DNA of 64,000 bases from Leptodactylus fallax (lineage: Eukaryota; Chordata; Amphibia; Anura; Leptodactylidae), in NCBI GenBank assembly GCA_947044405.1, contig CAMRHE010000028.1, forward strand, positions 5,675,001 to 5,739,000. The letters are read 5' to 3'. Below, one piece after another: positions 1 through 11,120 of this stretch. A model generated the notes under the pieces. It was given only the letters and a program-made list of their open reading frames with translations. It made no database searches and had not been told where the DNA came from. The position numbers were made by a program, and so were the translations under genes. Every line of letters begins with the position of its first letter. Positions within the stretch are counted from its first letter, which is position 1.

Positions 1-470
1 CTATTTTTGGGGGGAAGTGAGGTGACAAAAAATACATTCATTTGCACATTGCAGCATTTTTTTTATTTATTACAGCATTCACTGTACGGGATAAATGACA
101 CCATTTTTGGATCATGGAGACTTCTACGAACATGTAGATACCCAACATGTTTGTTTACTTTTTTTTTTTTTTACTTTTTTTTTTTTTTTTATACTTTCTT
201 TTTAACTTTTTTTTTTCAACTTTTTTCCTGTCCCACAAGGGGACTGGAACCTGGGATCTGCTGTTTCCCAGTGCAATACATCATATTGCAGCACATCACA
301 TATAGACTCCCTATGTGCAATAGGGAAAGGCGGTCAGGAGACTATTGCCATGGCAACCCCTTGGACCCCGAGGGGTGGCAGAGGAACGATCTTGACCTTG
401 TGTCAACCAAATGTCGTGATCGCTATTGATCACAGCATCTTAGGAGTTAAGCTGCTGTATTGTTAGAGCA
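1..470. repeat. T-rich interspersed repeat fragment
   Basis: Long T-tracts interrupted by AC (about 160-225) are followed by a GC-richer block (230-470) with a GGGACT-like motif and an imperfect palindrome TTGCCATGGCAACC at 344-357. The layout resembles a multi-copy anuran non-autonomous element. An open frame across it is only low-complexity Phe-rich sequence. Family not identified. Confidence 0.4.
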
Positions 471-1952
471 GATCACCTAGACCATATACAGTGTAGCAAA
501 CTCTCAGCTGTGAGAAGTATGAAAATAGTATGAATTAAAGGCATGAGGCACTTAGTTGGCTCTACCTGCGGTTGCCGGAGCTCTGTTGCCGCCCATGGTG
601 GTGTGACCTTTATTAATATGTAGAATGACACCGCAGCGACATTGACAGCATGGATCCCACGTTGTACTCGGGGACAACATTCTTGAAACTGATATGAAGC
701 TTCAAAGTTTCTAATAATAGATCTATGACTTTGAGAAACAGTGACAGCGAGATATTCTGCGTCTCCTCCTCGATCTTTGTGTTTGGAGGTTGCAGGTTTT
801 ATCACCAACATTGCCTAGTAAAATGATAACTACATCATGGTCCCCTTCTTGGTATTCGATAAAGTCACCTCTCACCCATATCCTGGGGCGGGAGGGACGC
901 TCCTTTCTTGCTCCATCTATCATAGAAATATTGTTTAACCCTAATGGAAAATCGTTGTGTCAGTCCTGGCGAAGTTAGTTGATGCCGGCTTGAGTTAGGG
1001 ATTCCTCTATCCATAGGTCAGTTGTCACCTCTATGGTAGGTTTACTGGAATTATATTCTTATCATATATGTGAAAGTAGATGCTTGGGTAGTAGCTAGCA
1101 AAAAGCATCACCAGGTCCCCATAGGCTTGGCAATAGAAGTGTAATGTGCAGGGTTGGACACAAGATTGTTCAATTATCAGATTTTACTAAAGATTTGAAT
1201 GTAATGGAACAGCGTAACAAGTAGGAACAATACTCAGTAAGTCAGTGGTAGAGCCTCAGTCTTCCGATGGCTCACCTGTGCACAGGGAGTCTCCCTCTCC
1301 CTCATACGGAGTGTAGCGATGAAAAAGACAGCTCCATCTGGGAATAATGTACAACTGTTGCTGCTTTCACCACCTCCGCTCGCTGGTTTCCAAGATGGCC
1401 AACCTTCTGCCATACAGTCATCCTTGACATTCCATTGGGCTATGCTACTCAGGCCTCTGTGTCTAGGCCTGCTCCTCAGTTAGGAGCTCAGTCCTGTCAC
1501 CCCATCTCTGGTAACATGAACCTGATCTCTCTCTTTTGTTAGCATTCTTTTCCCGGTTTATCATGTGGAGACCTCTGGCTTGTCCTCCTTGGCCTCCTCC
1601 AGTGCTTGGTTGGTCCTTGAGACTCATGACACCTCTGCATTCTACAGTAGTTGACAAGATATAAACTCTCCACACTGCAGGAAACCACTTGCACATGACT
1701 CTTGAAAGGTCTTTTAGTCAGGAGGGTTGGAGTGTAGATCAATGGCCTTTTCTTCTTTTGGAGAGGAATTACAATTCCTACCTGGCAGGGCAGATATATA
1801 CCATAATCACTAAGGTGGTTCTCAAGGCTGAAGCTCATCCATTGCACTTTGGGTGTGCTGAACCTTGGGAAGTGATACTTACTCAGGATGTCTATTATTA
1901 TCAGTAGCTCTTGTCCCCTATCATTTACAATGGGATATTTGCCAGGAATGTT
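471..1952. other. Unassigned intronic sequence
   Basis: No terminal repeats or convincing coding sequence. Two stretches (about 560-980 and 1250-1900) have a base composition less AT-rich than true intron background and short open frames on both strands, so they could be decayed mobile-element interiors. No conserved motif was found. Confidence 0.3.
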
Positions 1953-2322
1953 TTAAAGGGGTTGTCCAGTTTAGAATACCCCATTTCAATATACTGTTAG
2001 GTAATCCTGACTTAATGGAGTCCCCCGTTCAAGATCGCCATCTTTCGGACAGAGTGGAGAGTGGTTACAAAGAGCATCTCCCTCTGCGGAGGACCTGCCC
2101 TGTCCTGCATTACACAAATACCCATGGATTTTAATTAGAACAGTGTAATGATGCTTAATTCCCTATGGTGGCGCTGTGGGAAATTGAAACACTTTATCCC
2201 AGGTTTCCCCATGGATAGCAACTAGTCATTGGAAGCCCCAATAGGGGACACTTTGTGATCAGCTTATTGCAAAAATATTCCTCTAACAAAAAGGTATTGT
2301 ATAAATAAAAGAACCCCTTTAA
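1953..2322. mobile_element. TTAA-flanked MITE (AAAGGGGTTGTCC family)
   Basis: TTAA at 1953-1956 followed by AGGGGTTGTCCAG marks the left end; CCCCTTTAA at 2314-2322 marks the right end, giving inverted termini bounded by TTAA. No transposase. TTAA boundaries are the hallmark of piggyBac-type insertion, so this is a probable piggyBac-derived non-autonomous element. Confidence 0.7.
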
Positions 2323-2764
2323 GGGGGAGGGGGATCATTCTTAGCGTCAGGATCTACAAGTAAAGTATTGTGTGAATTGCAGGGTGCTGAAAAAGTAATC
2401 AAAAACTGAGTTTTAAGCTTTTTAAAGTGAGCTTTCTTTGAAGGACCCGCCTAGCCTAGATGTAGGTTTTTTTTTTACTTTTTTTTCTTAATAACCTTAT
2501 TTGACTCTGCCCTTCAAGTGAACAGCGGGATAAATGATTCCTTTTGACTTCTTGATTTTCATAGTATTTTTCCAAAGCTGTGTCACATCTGGCATACGAT
2601 CCGAAGAAACTCAAATTTTATGCCACTTTGAAAGTGCCTAAATATGGAACATAATAAATTCTCCATCTTTACTATATATGACAATTTTCTGTAACTTTTT
2701 TTATTTAAAGGAGCTGTCCATTTTCAACAGAAACGAGTGCAAATGATGCACAATCCATTTGCCC
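2323..2764. other. Intronic sequence with one isolated MITE end
   Basis: Mostly unassigned, with a T-rich tract near 2467-2490. TTTAAAGGAGCTGTCC at about 2704-2719 resembles a degenerate left end of the TTAA MITE family; its partner may be the fragment at 3330-3590, in which case the minisatellite between them lies inside that element. Confidence 0.35.
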
Positions 2765-3202
2765 CACTTATACTGTGCGGGGTACTGAAGGGATATCATA
2801 CTGTGTGGGCACTAAGAGAGCATTATACTGTACTATGTAGGGGCATTAAGTGGGCATCATGCTGTGTGGGGGCACTTAGGAACATAATACTATATGGGAC
2901 CACAAATGAGGAATTATGCTGTGTGGAGAACAATAAGAGGACAGTATACTGTGTGGTGGCATTATGGGGGACATTATACTATGTAGGGAACTAAGTGGGG
3001 AATTATATTATGTGGGGCCACTTAATGGACATTATACAATGTGGCAGCACTAAGGGGGCATTATACTATGTGGTGGCACTAAGGGGACATTATACTATGT
3101 GGTGGCACTAAGGGGGCATTATACTATGTGGTGGCACTAAGGGGACATTATACTACATGGTGGCACTAAGGGGCATTACACTGTATGTGAGGACCTTAGG
3201 AG
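2765..3202. repeat. 29-bp minisatellite
   Basis: A degenerate tandem array of about 15 units. The unit is 29 bases, with core CATTATACTATGTGGTGGCA followed by CTAAGGGGA. Successive TTATACTATG cores start at 3061, 3090 and 3119. The 3' half (3050-3180) is nearly homogeneous and the 5' half is diverged. Confidence 0.9.
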
Positions 3203-3329
3203 ACTTTATTGTTGTGTGTTAGAGAAAGGAGAACACTATTATTGTATGGGTGAACAAAAGGATTGGGTGGGATTAGACAGGGTTAAAGGAGGCATGGGTG
3301 GGACTGGTCAGAGTTATCACATCTACATT

Positions 3330-3595
3330 TGTACAGCGCACTACAGGTTTTGTCCCTGTATATGTCCTCTGAAAGTTGGAAGGTATGACCACTCAAGTGA
3401 ATGGAAGTTTGCTGCAATACCAAGCAAAGCCTCTATGCAATGTATGGCGCTGTTCTTGGTATTCAGTGTAGAGGCCACAGCACTAAAGTGGATTTCTGGT
3501 GATCCTGGGTGTCAGGCATATCACATATTAATGACCTATCCTAACCATTGGTCATCAATATTTAACTTTAAAAAAGCCCCTTATAATTTTACATT
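3330..3595. mobile_element. Fragment of TTAA-type MITE (GATGACCTATCC subfamily)
   Basis: It carries the internal signature ATTAATGACCTATCCTAACC followed by an inverted GGTCATCAATATTTAA, found in better-preserved copies such as 15186-15554. The right end (AAAAAAGCCCCTT) is degenerate. Confidence 0.5.
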
Positions 3596-5103
3596 TCTGA
3601 CAAACCTGCTGTTATTTGCTTAACAGACTGACTATCCAACTCTCCCCCAGCAAAATCTGCAAGAAAAAAAAGTTGTGTTTCCGCAACGCCTAAGTCACAC
3701 CAGAAAACTGGAGTGAGTTATACCTGAAAGCTACGTAGATTTAAATTTTGGTGTATGTGACCTCGTAAGGTTGGAACCTCATAATAATATAGGTGCATCT
3801 TGCACCAGTTCGGGAACAACTTAAGACTGGCAGAGGAAATGCCAGTATTAATAAAGACCCTCCAGAATACGGTATGGTCAATAGATATCAGTGGACTTTG
3901 GACATAAAAATATAGAGCCTTTGTACAAACTTTCACCTGTTGGGATTGGCTTAATAAAAGGATCTCAAACCAAAAATGTTTACGAATCAGTAGTTGTTCC
4001 TCCTCTGAGGTCCTACCTCTGTATTGTCGGACACTTCTAAACTACAGAGAGCTCCCGTCTTGTGTCCTTCTCTCTATTATTGAGAAATTGCTCAAGGAAA
4101 TATTGCGCCAGTAGTAAGGGCACCTGGTAGGTCAAATACAGCATTCAACAACGTTGTTCCTCCTGGGCTACTTTGATTGAATAGTGTGTGGTTACTGTGC
4201 CGCTGATAGTCATCCATCATTGTGCAATGATTTCTCAAAGACTATTTTCCATCCCACGGGGTTCCACTGCCCATGGAGGCCACCATACAGTACATGTCCG
4301 CTCTATGACTCTTTCACAGAAATTTACGGAGATTGAAGTCTTGAAGGAGTTTTACAGTCACATGTTATTTAGAGCCATTCTCTTCAAGAAATGTGTTAAA
4401 GTTTAGAGCATAAGACAGAATCTCTTAAGACTTTCTCAGAACATTTCCGACATATGATCCTTGTAAACGGCTCTTCCATTAGTTTAGGGGTCAGAAGAAC
4501 TCAGACACCAATATCTTAATGTTCTGTGCTGCCGCTCTCTGAAGATGATCGCTCGGTCTTTTAAAGTTCACTTAGCATTGTTTTCCGAAGAAAATGCAGT
4601 CCCGGTAATTTACTATTTTTCTGCTAAATTTGTTTTAGACCTTTACGGGGATAAAAGTTCAACTCTTACCATAGAGGATAAATAGCAAGTCAACAGATAA
4701 AGCAATAAAGAGTTCTCACGAACACAATATGCATCAAATGTTGGAGAGGGGAAATGGCAGCATGTACAAGGGCTGTTTCTGTCCCACCAATGCAGAAGAA
4801 ATGGACCAAAAATGGTTAGAATGATAAGTTTTTATCAGTGAGCGATGGTCTGCGATTCAACCTCAGATGGTGGTCTTCGTCAGGGGTCCAGGAGCAGTAC
4901 ATATACCATGCATATGGCCATTTTTCCTCTCCTATGTATCATGGCTACAAGATCATTTCAGAAAATGCTATCCATAGTCATCTCAAAACTTGAAGTCTCC
5001 ATGATTGACATCTCTTCGACCAAGAGGTGCTAACCAGGATTGTGCCTAAATCCCAACCACCACTTGTGTTTTTTTTAAAGGGTTCATCCAGATGTATCAT
5101 AGT
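3596..5103. other. Unassigned intronic sequence
   Basis: 3650-3700 contains a scrap of the Harbinger-like hairpin family (AAGTTGTGTTTCCGCAACG). 3690-3850 shares the phrase CACCAGAAAACTG with 59585-59600, suggesting an old repeat. The rest has no recognisable feature. Confidence 0.35.
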
Positions 5104-5444
5104 TTAAAAGGTTTATCCAGCCAGTATGGCATGAAAAAAACAAAATAAGTCATAACCACCTCACCAATCCTCCACCACCACGGTCCGATGCTTCCAGGGT
5201 CCTTACTGGTCTCTACTTCTTTGCCTTGACACCTAGCAGGTGACTGCTCAACCAATCACTAGCTGAAGAAGGTCACCTAGACGGTCAGTGATTGGCTAAG
5301 TGGTCATTTCCTGGAAGTAGAGACTGGTGGTGACCAATGAACATGGGATTGTTGGGGTACGTTGAGGTGACTATCCCTTTTTTATACACTATTCTGACCC
5401 TGTTAAATAAAAAAAATTAAAAAATCCTGGCTAGACACCTTTAA
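5104..5444. mobile_element. TTAA-flanked MITE
   Basis: Left end TTAAAAGGTTTATCCAGCC and right end GGCTAGACACCTTTAA form imperfect inverted termini bounded by TTAA. The interior contains a CCAATCACTAGC...CAGTGATTGGC inverted pair, the same hairpin logic as the copies at 45760-46036 and 58998-59230. Confidence 0.65.
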
Positions 5445-5642
5445 AAATTTTTTTGCAATTTTTTTTAAATTTATATTAAAACCAGACAGTGAACTCTCTC
5501 TTTTTTTCTTAATCTGTTTTTGATTTTGTTATTATATTTCTATCCATGATTATGAAGACGGCCATCTTGCCTGAGCTTCTCCTTTGTTCTGTTAACAGCA
5601 TTTAGCGACATGCTTTACAGCAGTTTCATGGCCATAGGCAGT

Positions 5643-5925
5643 AAGACTACATTTACAAGAACCTGGTACAAAACAGCCGTGAAAAAAAATTTGCACCATA
5701 GTGCGGCCGTTTTCACAGATTCCTCATACATTTTAGTGTATTGAGGGATCTGTGAATATGGGTAAAAATATGAGATGACCTATTTTTTGATGGCCTGCTA
5801 AAACAATCAAAAAAGTTGTGTGAATATCGCCCAATCACATACAGTGAATTTATTTCAGCCATGTGATAGCTATTAAACTTATCGTCCATCGCACGCCGAG
5901 TATCACTGTTGTGTTAATGTAGCTT
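5643..5925. mobile_element. Hairpin MITE, GGCTACATTCAC family
   Basis: Imperfect inverted ends (AAGACTACATTTACAAG at left, GTGTTAATGTAGCTT at right) match the better copy at 55698-55972. The interior holds the inverted pair AGATTCCTCATACA / TGAGGGATCTGTGAA. Target duplication not resolved. Confidence 0.55.
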
Positions 5926-6300
5926 CATAGACTGGAGCCAACTCATGAGGTCTATGGGAGAATTTTCTAGACATGCTCTGTGCAGGGAGGGGGAGTTAAT
6001 AAGTTGTGACATCATCTATTGTCAGTAGTGGCTCACAGGTGCCATCCAAAGAGGTCTTATCTTCTATTGTAATCCTGTCTATGATGTAAATGAGGTGACT
6101 GCTGCCAAGAAAACCCCTACAGAATTGGCAAGTGTCAGTCTATTATTAGGCTTAGAGGTCAAAGCAAAACTTTGCAGTATATAGTACTTTTATAATATAG
6201 ACAGTGACACAGAAAACAAAAAAATATCAAAAAATCTTAAAAAATACATTTAACAAAAACTTGGTTTTAAAAAAAAAATGTTAGTTTCACATTCCCTTTA
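5926..6300. repeat. Probable right half of a TTAA-type MITE
   Basis: Sequence running into CATTCCCTTTAAGG near 6290-6302, the right-end style of the TTAA elements (compare 40354-40367). No matching left end was found. Confidence 0.4.
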
Positions 6301-6994
6301 AGGAGAGTTTGTCAGTCGTCATGTTGTGCTGTGATATATTACAGCGTGTTAACTGTGTTTTTCCAGATCACTGCAGGGAGAACTCTGCAAATGTTAACCC
6401 CTGGAGATCTGGCGATGCTCAAAGGAAAAAGTCACTTCAGCTCTGCTACATCTGTCCGTGCAAAATAGATACAGCTCAATAATAAAAATTAGAGTAGGGG
6501 GTTCTGGCTGATACGTAACGTGGGACATTTGTTTATCAGATCCATTTCTAATAAAGTGATGGGTTCTCATTACCATAATATTAATTAAGGAGAATAACTC
6601 TCATCATTAACTGCGGGGAAACAAAAGGCAGGCAGCCCTGCAAAGCAAGAAAACAAAGGAGGCAGCTGTGATTGACTGAGTGGGAAGTCTAGACGAGTGA
6701 CAGCGCAACGATGACGAATCTGGAGTGTATTATGTTATGCAATATATTCATCCAGCCTGAGCAACAGCCCAGATATTCTGTGATCAGAACTTCACAATCC
6801 GCGTCCTCAGCACAAGTTCAGAACTTTGCTCAAACAAGATGGAGTCGCTCGTCGCAAATAAGAAACTTTGCCATTTTTTAAGGATCTGTGTTTGCTGTCA
6901 ATGAATGGAGCACTTGTGATGTGAACACAGCGACAGCGCTGACATTGCTCTCGTCCTGACCTTCCTACAAGGGGAAATTTACTAAGCTGAATGA
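6301..6994. other. Non-repetitive intronic stretch
   Basis: No repeat signature. AT-rich homeodomain-like motifs (ATTAATTAAGG near 6580) and balanced composition make 6480-6760 a weak candidate for conserved non-coding sequence. No coding potential seen. Confidence 0.3.
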
Positions 6995-7440
6995 CGCTAG
7001 GTTCACACACACGTTCGGGTTTCCATTTGGGGGTCCCAAATGGAAGCCTAATCTTCTTATAAAAGCGGCTACCTTCGAGTACTGCTGGGTTTCCGCCCAA
7101 AAAGGACAGAAAATGCAGAGAGAAAAGCACTGCTTGCAGGACTTTTCTCTCTGCATTTTTAGACTGAGGCCCACGTTGTGGAAACGCAGCTTTTTTTGTT
7201 GCAGATTTTGTTGCGGTTTTTTGAGCCAAAGCCAGGAGTGGATTGAGCAGAAGGTAGAAGTATAAGAGCTTCCTATATATTCCCCATTCCATTTGCATCC
7301 ACTCTTGACTTTGGCTCAAAAAAATGCAACAAAATCTGCAACAAAAAAAGTTGCGTTTCCGCAACGTGGGGCCTTAGCCTTAAAGTGGAATGGGGAACAG
7401 AATCCCCAGGCAGAGTCCGGGCGCGGGTGTGAACCTAGCC
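6995..7440. mobile_element. GGTTCACAC-family element, interrupted
   Basis: Left end CGCTAGGTTCACAC and right end GTGTGAACCTAGCC are inverted, flanked by TGA on both sides (6992-6994 and 7441-7443), a 3-bp duplication of the kind made by PIF/Harbinger elements. The interior (CGTTCGGGTTTCC, GGAATGGGGAACAGAATCCCC) matches 48988-49254. It is split by the hairpin element at 7162-7379. Open frames here are artefacts of inverted repeats. Confidence 0.7.
7162..7379. mobile_element. Hairpin MITE with TTA target duplication (Harbinger-like)
   Basis: Near-complete inverted repeat: left GACTGAGGCCCACGTTG and right CAACGTGGGGCCTTAGCC. The arms include GTTGCAGATTTTGTTGC and its inverse. TTA flanks both sides (7159-7161, 7380-7382). 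The uninterrupted relative at about 49186-49206 has a single TTA at the same point, which acts as an empty-site control. Confidence 0.85.
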
Positions 7441-7554
7441 TGAGCCAGAATTCTGTCTTTAGAGTCATTCCCATCTTAGCAGATCTCTGTCGAGATGGGA
7501 ACAACTGCTCCCAGGAACAGCCCCTGCCATGAAGTGCTGCTCTATGCTGTTTCC
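7441..7554. other. Short spacer with an imperfect hairpin
   Basis: CCCATCTTAGCAGATCTC followed by GAGATGGGAACAAC forms a small inverted repeat; otherwise unassigned. Confidence 0.3.
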
Positions 7555-7753
7555 TTAAAGGGGTTGTCAGGCCCTAAATTGATTTTTCATACTGAAGATA
7601 GGATAGGTCATTGGTAGCATTATCCACAAAGCTCTCCATGGCTCTGTTCCATCCTACATTTCTTCCCTCATCTCTGTCTATCACCACATATCACATTATC
7701 CTATCCTGTGAGTAGGTCATCAGTATTACAAATCAAATTGATAACCCCTTTAA
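7555..7753. mobile_element. TTAA-flanked MITE carrying a LINE scrap
   Basis: Left TTAAAGGGGTTGTCAGG and right AACCCCTTTAA with TTAA at 7555-7558 and 7750-7753. The interior begins with the GATAGGATAGGTCATTGG signature of this subfamily and then changes to LINE-like coding sequence (7622-7701) before the GTAGGTCATCAG arm resumes. Confidence 0.7.
7622..7701 (+). pseudogene. L2/CR1-type LINE ORF2 fragment
   Basis: Forward frame from 7622 reads IHKALHGSVPSYISSLISVY, which matches the short motif (KALHGxxPxYLxxL) found in the C-terminal part of L2/CR1-type reverse transcriptase proteins. It is about 27 codons long, so this is a relic inside a MITE, not a gene. Confidence 0.6.
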
Positions 7754-7799
7754 ATCCCATAGAGGGGAATAGGAGCTATGGAAACAATGTAGAACAGCT

Positions 7800-7946
7800 A
7801 CAGAAGAGTAAAAGTACCTATGGAAACGCCGGCGGTTTCCCTATAGGTATAATGGAAGCAGAAAGTCCGCAACCTCTGCGGAATTTCTGTGAAAAGTTCT
7901 GCGGGAAAAACCATGATACAGCCCGCTACGTGGTGCCTTCGCCTTA
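7800..7946. repeat. Truncated Harbinger-like hairpin element
   Basis: The right end CCCGCTACGTGGTGCCTTCGCC followed by TTA resembles the right end of 7162-7379. The interior has ACCTATGGAAACGCC / GGCGGTTTCCCTATAGG-type inverted motifs. The left end is missing. 7980-8040 holds another scrap (TTGCAACAAAATCTTGGCTC). Confidence 0.45.
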
Positions 7947-8134
7947 GAAGGAACAGGCCATGACTTGTTGAAAAAAGGAACGTGACATATGAGGCAAAAA
8001 CAAAATAATTGCAACAAAATCTTGGCTCAAAATTCTGCTAATGGGTGAACAAATTAGACAAGACAATACAGAAGCTGAATGTGTGAAAGTCCAATAAATT
8101 GTGCATTCATGGGGGACGATCTGTCCAAGGGGAT

Positions 8135-8480
8135 GTTCACACTACTATTGTGAATGTCCGTTGCTCATATCCATCATAGGATGATAGCAACAGACTTTAA
8201 CAGTGATAGAGTGATGGGCACAGACACAGCCCCCTTTATCCATGGACCATAATACAAACAACATGACAGAATCTTTCTTCCGTCATTTCTGTGTACTTTT
8301 GTAATGGAAGAAAAGTAAAAAACATGATAGAAGAAAGCTTCCGTCATGTTTTTTAGCATGAGAGTGAATGCAGGCGGACACCAGATAGAGGGGGGCTGCA
8401 TGTGCATTCTACAGTTAATGTCCATTGCTCTCATCCTGTGACGGATAAAACCAATGGACATCATTAATGGTAGTGTGAAC
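8135..8480. mobile_element. Hairpin MITE, GTTCACACTAC ends
   Basis: GTTCACACTACTATTGTGAA at the left and its imperfect inverse CATTAATGGTAGTGTGAAC at the right, with further inverted matches inside (ATCATAGGATGATAGC against CTCATCCTGTGACGG; GAATCTTTCTTCCGTCAT against ATAGAAGAAAGCTTCCG). No coding content. Superfamily not assigned. Confidence 0.65.
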
Positions 8481-9127
8481 CCACCGTAAGGTTGTTCCCC
8501 AGCCCAAGCCTTTGGCCTCATTCAGACTTGAGGTCTAGGTCTCATCCTTATAAGTGAGAATGTCTCTTTTTTCATCTTTTTGAGAGTCCGCACTACCCCG
8601 GCGTCTCCAGACAGCATCTGATCTGACCTTCACTGAGGCTTGGCTCACTTAAAAGGAATTTGATCATGCGCTTCTACTTTAGAGCCGGCGAACTGTTGAA
8701 GACTAATTAATATAAGGAGATATGTCAGCGCTGTCACTTTGTAGGAAGGTTTAGAAAAAAGTGCGCATAATTAACAGATAAAAGGATATTCCACGTAGAA
8801 CGGGAAGAATACAAACTTTTCTCTGTACCAGAAATGTTCTTTATTTTCCGATCAGGATTGAATATGTCATTTGTTAGAAAATACATTGACTATTAGGACT
8901 CTTAGTCGGTGATATTAATTGATCGCAATGAACGCTGCCTGACGGTATACGCCACTCTGCACTATATATGGGGAAAAATTTTATAGTTCTGATATCAAAT
9001 TGCTGGAATAGATTTGATGTCTAAATACTCAAAGGCTCATCTGCCACATAGGATAAGAGAGCTACTGAGGGGTGCGCACACAGCAAACTAAGCGCTATCA
9101 TATTCCTTAAGATAGGAGGTCTGGGGT
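8481..9127. other. Non-repetitive intronic stretch
   Basis: No repeat ends. 8640-8960 contains TAATTAATATAAGG and ATAATTAACAG motifs and low repetitiveness; a weak candidate for conserved non-coding sequence. Otherwise nothing seen. Confidence 0.3.
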
Positions 9128-9966
9128 TGAGATGGGCGAACCTCTAAAGATTCGTTTCGTCCCAGGTTTGGACAAAGTGATTCGGATAGAACCGGAAGAG
9201 AAATTATTATACTCTGGGGTCCTGCAGCACTACCCGGATGGTGGGGTAGTAGTTCTTTCCCCCGGGGCGCTTCCAGTTGGAGAGGGGACCTCTCCTCTCT
9301 GAATTGGTGTGGTGATGAGCGGAAGGGCCCTGATGGTGATGCAGGCGAAACTCAGGAGTCAGCGGTGCAGGTAAACCAAACAGCCTTTATTTGGCAACAG
9401 GAACAAGAAGGTAATGGCAGCTTTCGAATGGCGGTAGTAGTCCTACAGTGTCCAACCCCCAGCCTTGGTTGTAGGAGGGTTCCCAGGGATGTTACAGGCT
9501 CTGCAGTAAAGGCCTGAAAATAGTTCTCCTGTCAGAGTCCTCTCCTGCTCCTCCTGGCACAGCACCGAAAGTGTCCAAAAGTCCTGACAGCACTTCTCCC
9601 TTGCTCTGGGCTGTCTTCAGATGAGCCTGGGGCTGATGGAATCCCTCCTGGGGCTGTGAAGATGGCCGTTGGCCTTCAGTCCTTAGGCTGTGGCAGGAAG
9701 GCTCTGCACACCTTCTCTGGTTAGCTGCATGCATTAGACTGAAGATCTCCCTACAACCGTGCCCAGTGGCCTGTGATAGGCCAGGGCTGAACCAATGCTA
9801 GGTTTTGAACACTGCAGGGGGAAAAATGCCGAGGGAAAAGCTGCAAATGTTACATTCAACATAAAACAGGATGTACCAACACAAAACCCAGAGGCACAGA
9901 AACAAACACTAAAAACAGCAGCCTCTGGGATGCTGCACTTGCGCCGTAGCGGTTCGCCCAATTCTA
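9128..9966. mobile_element. Long hAT-like non-autonomous element or composite
   Basis: Left TGAGATGGGCGAACC and right GGTTCGCCCAATTCTA are inverted and resemble the GAGATGAGCGAA ends of the hAT-type family in this window. The GC-richer interior (about 9230-9760) contains a phrase (AGTCAGCGGTGCAGGTAAAC followed by CCTTTATTTGG) that looks like a different repeat, possibly LTR-derived. No 8-bp duplication could be matched. Confidence 0.45.
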
Positions 9967-10179
9967 GTTGTTTCCTGAAGGAAGTCCATATGCTCTGTTA
10001 GGGTACATGGGCATGATAGAGGAATTTCCTCCACTCATGTCCACCCCATATGACCATAAGCCACTGTATAGGAGGAGTTCCTGCTCTAGAAGACTTAAGT
10101 TGACCTTGTATTACATGTAACTCTCATGTAAAACTACATTTCCCCTGCACTGACCTGGATGGCCTCAGCTTCAGCTTCC
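9967..10179. other. Unassigned sequence
   Basis: A small inverted motif (AGAGGAATTTCCTCC near 10018) is the only structure seen. Confidence 0.3.
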
Positions 10180-10344
10180 AGTTCAGGCGCTACACAGAGA
10201 ACGGCGCTGTCCGCTTCCTGCTCCATACTCTGTAAATCAGCTTCTGTGAACGGCTAATCGGAGGGGTTGTTGGTTATCAAACCCCCACCAATCTGATATT
10301 AAAGACCTACCCATCAATATTTTAAGCGCAGAAAAACCCTTTAA
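10180..10344. mobile_element. Right part of a TTAA-type MITE
   Basis: It ends GAAAAACCCTTTAA with TTAA at 10341-10344 and contains AGACCTACCCATCAATATTTT, the arm found in the GATGACCTATCC subfamily. The left end is not visible. Confidence 0.55.
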
Positions 10345-11120
10345 CTTAACCCTAATAACTTGCTGATATCTTATCACACAGCAAAACCACTGAAAAGCCC
10401 TTAAAAAGTGAAAGTTTCTTGCAACTGTGTATTTAAAGTATCAAGTTCATTCCATCTTCACTGTTGTATAAACTTTATAACATTATTCTAAAAATGTAAT
10501 TATATAATATGTAAAAAAAATATTGTCTGCTATTCAGTCTGTATATATTTTTATATTGATATTTTCTTGCCTTTTCTTTATATTAATTTCATTCTCACCT
10601 TCATAGAGTATAATATCTGGTGACGCATTCATCAACCTAAGTATAAAAATCATCTGTGGGGATATAAATGTTACATCCTCCAGCAAAAACCATATCTGTA
10701 TCTCGGCTTCCTCATATATTAATAACACTACTTAGCCCCGTGGAGCCTCGGATTTCTTCGAATGCGGTGATGCCATCCCCTGAGGAACACATAAAATGAT
10801 GCAGCACATTGTATAGAAAATATGGTGTATTTTTTTTTTAGGAAAGGCCACGGCCTCTACCATAACATCCACTGAGATATTTCTTCCATTATTTATTAGC
10901 CTGAAATATTAATAAGACTTGAAGATTTTCAGCCCCAAGGACACAAACAAGAGTAAGAGATTATCAAATATTCTAAACATGCAAAGAAATTGTCCCATAA
11001 TGTAAATGTCTGGATATATAGTAAGGCCCATGGGGAAAGATCCTCGACCAGCAGCGGCTTCCAATAGTCAAATCACAGAAATATCCGAAATGGTTGTTTA
11101 CATTGAGGATCTGTGTAACG
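10345..11120. other. AT-rich non-repetitive intronic stretch
   Basis: No terminal repeats. Dense AT motifs (TATTAATTTCATTC, ATATATTAATAAC) at 10540-10730 and TTATTAGCCTGAAATATTAATAAG at 10893-10916. Candidate regulatory sequence only by appearance. Confidence 0.3.

Noticed and set aside
7..429. 140-codon open frame at the window start
   Set aside because: Mostly Phe-rich translation of T-tracts.
3216..3623. 135-codon open frame
   Set aside because: It overlaps a MITE fragment and ends in intron-like sequence; no domain or splice-supported structure.
6807..7364. 185-codon minus-strand open frame
   Set aside because: It overlaps the nested hairpin MITEs; symmetric sequence opens frames on both strands and no protein motif is present.
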